From positions 1 to 10,195 of the forward strand of contig JARFRL010000195.1 in NCBI GenBank assembly GCA_029287275.1: a DNA stretch of 10,195 nucleotides. Reading direction: 5' to 3'. The notes below the pieces were generated by a model. The model ran no database searches. It was not told where the DNA came from and worked only from the letters and a program-made list of their open reading frames with translations. Positions 7,287 to 10,195 of the stretch are shown here, piece by piece (the first letter of the stretch is position 1; each line of letters starts with the position of its first letter). A program made the translations under genes and the position numbers. This DNA comes from Pontiella desulfatans. Its GTDB lineage: Bacteria > Verrucomicrobiota > Kiritimatiellia > Kiritimatiellales > Pontiellaceae.

Positions 7287-8087
7287 TCAGACACCGATTT
7301 TAATTAACGTTTCGTCCTGTTTCACCACGTAAGCGGTCTCTTCCGGGTGGTTCTCGCGTAGTTGTTTGATGTTTTCGGGCGTCATCATCATGAACGCCGT
7401 CGAAAGCGCGTCCGACTTGGCGGCGGATGGGTGAATCGCCCACGCGGCCAGATGGCGCGTCGCGGGGTTCCCGGTTTTCGGGTTGAGGATGTGCTCGCCT
7501 TTAACCTCCGTGCCGGAGCCGCTCAGCGCCTGGTCCTGGAGCGTCACGGTGGTGAAGCCGGCTTTCTCGCCCCACGGTCCGCCCACGCCGAGCTCCCAGG
7601 CGCGGCCCAACGCCAACACGGTGCTGGTCCCGCCGTTGATCACGGCCTCGGGCACGTCCCAGTCCTTCAAAATCTCCGCGGCTTTGTCGATGGCGTAGCC
7701 TTTGCCGACGCCGCCCAGATCGAGTTTTCCCGCGCCGTCCGCGCTCCAGCCCACCGTGAACGCGGCGCGGTCGACCTTCAGCCGCTCGAACCCGGTTCCA
7801 AGCGTCGGGTCGAACAGTCCGCCCGAGGCCGCGTGAGCCCACGCGGCGATCTCCAGGCATTCGATGGTTTCGATTCCAACGCGGACCGATTCGCCCGCTT
7901 CGAGCAGATTGATTTGTCCGACGTCGCTTCCGGCGTTGTACTTGCTCAACAGGCCTTCGATGCGGTCGAATTCCCGAAACACCGCGCCGGACGCCTGGCC
8001 CGCGTAGTCACGTTTCCGGCCCGCGACGATTACCTCGAAGCGGGTGGTCATGGCCTCGTGCGTGAAGCTATGGACGGTTTCGCTCAT
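7287..8087 (-). CDS. apbE: FAD:protein FMN transferase (ApbE family)
   Basis: ApbE enzymes split FAD and attach FMN covalently to a Thr or Ser of flavoproteins such as NqrB/C, RnfG/D, or FMN-binding domains of reductases. This one has 266 residues. Motifs in order: 'HEAMTTRFEV' at 10-19, 'FDPTLG' at 92-97, 'LDLGGVGKGYAIDKA' at 122-136 (the conserved GG..KG core), 'INGGTST' at 150-156, 'HILNPKTG' at 199-206 (Asn where Asp is common), and 'SDALSTA' at 225-231 with the Mg-binding Asp226. The true start is the ATG at 8087; frame further upstream is antisense-like Arg-rich sequence inside the cytochrome gene. The ATG overlaps the cytochrome stop in an ATGA, so translation is probably coupled. It has no signal peptide or lipobox, unlike many periplasmic ApbE lipoproteins, so it may act in the cytoplasm. 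Its target is not in the window; an FMN-binding protein may lie further upstream in the operon. Confidence 0.93.
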   Translation of the reverse strand: MSETVHSFTHEAMTTRFEVIVAGRKRDYAGQASGAVFREFDRIEGLLSKYNAGSDVGQINLLEAGESVRVGIETIECLEIAAWAHAASGGLFDPTLGTGFERLKVDRAAFTVGWSADGAGKLDLGGVGKGYAIDKAAEILKDWDVPEAVINGGTSTVLALGRAWELGVGGPWGEKAGFTTVTLQDQALSGSGTEVKGEHILNPKTGNPATRHLAAWAIHPSAAKSDALSTAFMMMTPENIKQLRENHPEETAYVVKQDETLIKIGV

Positions 8088-10195
8088 CCGTCTTTCTTTT
8101 TCGCGGTCACGCTCCCCATGATGGCGGCGACGATGCTCGTGATCGCGGCGACGCGGTGAACGACGATGGCGAGGTGCTGCCCGTGCGTTCCGAGAATCGG
8201 GAACATCGCGATCAGCACGCTGAGGATCAAAACGATGCCGCTGACGAGCAGCACCCAGAACCAGAGCCCGCCGCTTTTGGCGCGCAGCGCCGCGTAGACC
8301 AGCAGGGCGATCGCGTAGAGCGCGCCGAAGCCCACGTGGCTCAAGAGCGGGAAGCCGCTCAGCACGTGCTTGACCGGCCAACCGAACACGAAGCCGGTGA
8401 TCGCCAGAAGCACCATCGAGATGATCAGGACGAGTTTAACCGGCTTGAGCGGAAGGTTTTTTTCCTCCAGCTTCGCGACGAACTTGTAGATGAGCGGAAG
8501 GCCGACGGCCAGCGCGAGCAAGGTCAGCAGAAGCGCGACGTTGCCCAGCACGCACTTGAAATATTTCCGGACCGTGAAGGTGGCGCCGAACAGCTTGTTG
8601 AAGTTCGCGTCCACCTTTTGGAACTCGTGCATCGGAACGACTTTCGCGTGGTCGGTCATCAAGGGGCCGGTCGCGGTGACGTTGCCGAACAGGAAGTTCG
8701 AGTCGGCCGCGTGACACTCCTTGCAGCTTTTCGCGCCCAGCGATTGGGCGGTGCCGCGGACATCGTGCCCCAAGGCCCAGGAAACCGGTTCCGCGGCTTC
8801 GTGGTCGGAGTCGACCAACGCGTCGCCATCGAGCTTGAACATGCGCCCGTTGGAAACATAGGCGGCGTCGCCGCCGAGTTTCTTGAGCATCAGCGCGACC
8901 TGCTCCTCGTTGAACGAGAGCTTGGTGCCGACGACGTCGACCACGGCGCGTTCCACGAACGGCGCGACGAGTTGGGCGCCGTCCTTGAGGTACCAGCCGT
9001 CCGCGAGGGTGGACGCGGTTCCGGCGAGATAGCCGTCCGCGTCGACCGTGAACTGTTTGCCTTTGAACACGAGCGTGACGTCGAGCGGCTCGAGCGCGTT
9101 CATGACGCCGATGACCGCGCCTTCGGCGTCGTAGTCGATCTCCTCGGCGTTGACATCGAACTCGGGAATGCTGGAAACGATGTTGGACCCGGTGTCCCAG
9201 CCCCAGGAAACGTTCAGGTCGCTTTCGCCCACGAGATCAAGTCCGCCGTCCGCGTCGCGGGAGTAGACCTTGCCACCGGCGATGTAGACCGGATCGCCCA
9301 ACGCGTAGTCGGCCTGTCCCCATTGGGAGATCAGCGCGGCGACTTGTCGCTGCGGGTCGAGGATTCCAATCGCGGCTTCGGCCACGGTCGCTTCCGGAAG
9401 CGGTTCGCCGTCGGCGTTGGACCAAAAGGCCGGCCACATCATCTTGCGGGGCTCGATCTTGCCGTCGTCGTTGCGGACGTAGACCGGTTCGACGATGAAA
9501 GGCGATTCGGTGAACCACTGGGCGCGGCCGTAGATGCCGAGCTTGTTGCCGCGCGACGTCCGAACGACGGCCGGTTCCGCGCCGGGCTTCAGGCCGGAGT
9601 GGCAGGCCGTGCAGGTGAGCTCCTCGAAGTGAATCGGCGGAAGGCCTTTATGATGGGCGACCGGCGCGCCGGCTTGGCCCGCGATCAATCCTTCCTCGCT
9701 GTGACACGCCGCGCAGCTCATTGTTTCCGTGGTGCCGCGCAGAATCTGGTGGTCCTCGCCGTTGCGATGGCAGTCGACGCAGGAAAGTCCCGAGGTCGCG
9801 TGCACGTCGCCGGGAACGTCCTCGCGGGACGCGGTGACCGGGTGCGTGGAGTGGCACTGCAGACAGTTGCGGTCCATCGGCTTGCCGATGTCGAACCAGA
9901 CGCGGTGTTTGGAGTCGAACAGCGAGGGGTCGTAATCGACCGTCGGGGGCACGCGGTAGGTGTGGTCGTCGGGGTTTCCGCCCACGTAGACGTTCCACCA
10001 GTCGGGCATGCGCGACGCCATGCCGCCCACTTCGCCGAGACCGGCGGCCGCGGTCGCGGCCCAACGGAAGTTCTCGCGGCCGATTTGCTTGGCCCATTCG
10101 GTCATGTCTTGCCGGTGCGAGTTGTTGTGGCAGGCCAGGCAGTTGATCTCCAGCCCGCCGGAAATTTCCCAGCGCGCGTCGGGATCGGTCAGCTT
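8084..10195 (-). CDS. Multiheme c-type cytochrome fused to a five-helix b-type-like membrane domain, N-terminus missing
   Basis: The frame is open to the right edge, and a CXXCH motif lies upstream of the first ATG (10105), so the gene starts outside the window. Of the 703 visible residues (numbered from 10195), CXXCH heme sites are at 19-23 (CLACH), 111-115 (CLQCH), 139-143 (CVDCH), 161-165 (CAACH), 195-199 (CTACH) and 491-495 (CKECH). Residues about 200-480 hold no heme site; they include 'KMMWPAFWSNADGE' and several short Asp-Gly turns. 'GHDVRGTAQSLGAKSCKECH' precedes the last heme. Five predicted helices (about 550-572, 586-607, 616-635, 645-667, 674-695) end the protein. His620 and His680, with His610 and His674 near helix ends, could bind b hemes. 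A charged KKKDG tail should be cytoplasmic. Likely role: electron transfer between the quinone pool and periplasmic hemes, by layout comparable to CbcL of Geobacter. Direction and partners are unknown. Its stop overlaps the apbE start by 4 bases. Confidence 0.85.
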   Translation of the reverse strand, partial: KLTDPDARWEISGGLEINCLACHNNSHRQDMTEWAKQIGRENFRWAATAAAGLGEVGGMASRMPDWWNVYVGGNPDDHTYRVPPTVDYDPSLFDSKHRVWFDIGKPMDRNCLQCHSTHPVTASREDVPGDVHATSGLSCVDCHRNGEDHQILRGTTETMSCAACHSEEGLIAGQAGAPVAHHKGLPPIHFEELTCTACHSGLKPGAEPAVVRTSRGNKLGIYGRAQWFTESPFIVEPVYVRNDDGKIEPRKMMWPAFWSNADGEPLPEATVAEAAIGILDPQRQVAALISQWGQADYALGDPVYIAGGKVYSRDADGGLDLVGESDLNVSWGWDTGSNIVSSIPEFDVNAEEIDYDAEGAVIGVMNALEPLDVTLVFKGKQFTVDADGYLAGTASTLADGWYLKDGAQLVAPFVERAVVDVVGTKLSFNEEQVALMLKKLGGDAAYVSNGRMFKLDGDALVDSDHEAAEPVSWALGHDVRGTAQSLGAKSCKECHAADSNFLFGNVTATGPLMTDHAKVVPMHEFQKVDANFNKLFGATFTVRKYFKCVLGNVALLLTLLALAVGLPLIYKFVAKLEEKNLPLKPVKLVLIISMVLLAITGFVFGWPVKHVLSGFPLLSHVGFGALYAIALLVYAALRAKSGGLWFWVLLVSGIVLILSVLIAMFPILGTHGQHLAIVVHRVAAITSIVAAIMGSVTAKKKDG

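Noticed and set aside
8088..8381. N-terminal extension of apbE into the cytochrome gene
   Set aside because: The added 98 residues are Arg-rich out-of-frame cytochrome sequence; homologous ApbE sequence begins only after the ATG at 8087.
10103..10105. ATG at 10105 as the cytochrome start
   Set aside because: An in-frame CLACH heme motif (10127-10141) lies upstream and there is no signal peptide after this ATG, so the gene begins beyond the window.

Overview
The window is GC-rich bacterial DNA with tightly packed genes. It most likely comes from the Planctomycetes-Verrucomicrobia-Lentisphaerae-Kiritimatiellae (PVC) superphylum. The best clue is an exported protein starting with an SHD1-like domain (4234-4920), a domain typical of exported PVC proteins. 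An exported discoidin-type protein (6550-7203) and a cytochrome with a 'GHDVRGTAQSLG...CKECH' segment (8084-10195) resemble sequences I recall from the same groups. The phylum is an inference, not a direct reading.

Left part, plus strand (1-4166): a D-xylose catabolic cluster. The 3' part of xylulokinase (xylB) is followed 13 bases later by a complete xylose isomerase (xylA) with every metal and catalytic ligand in place. A clear intrinsic terminator follows. Then comes an MFS sugar porter of the XylE/GLUT type, which ends at a second strong terminator preceded by two small hairpins. Together these genes would import a pentose such as D-xylose with protons, isomerise it to D-xylulose and phosphorylate it to xylulose-5-phosphate.

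Middle (4165-7260): a promoter with a perfect TATAAT box drives the SHD1-domain exported protein. Its 3' end overlaps by 36 bases the 3' end of a convergent minus-strand gene for a GT-C (GT39/PMT-like, Agl23/TIGR03663-like) membrane glycosyltransferase. Upstream of that gene on the minus strand is a small exported discoidin (F5/8 type C-like) protein with its own promoter and terminator.

Right part, minus strand (7287-10195): an ApbE-type FAD:protein FMN transferase overlaps by 4 bases (ATGA) the end of a large cytochrome gene that runs off the right edge. The cytochrome combines at least six CXXCH c-type heme sites, a roughly 290-residue heme-free middle region, and a five-helix C-terminal membrane domain that looks like a b-type cytochrome. 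This suggests a single-chain quinone/periplasm electron-transfer module, comparable in layout to CbcL of Geobacter, co-translated with a flavinylation enzyme. It is the most interesting part of the window.

I saw no tRNA, rRNA, CRISPR array, insertion sequence or phage gene. No gap between genes exceeds 300 bases.
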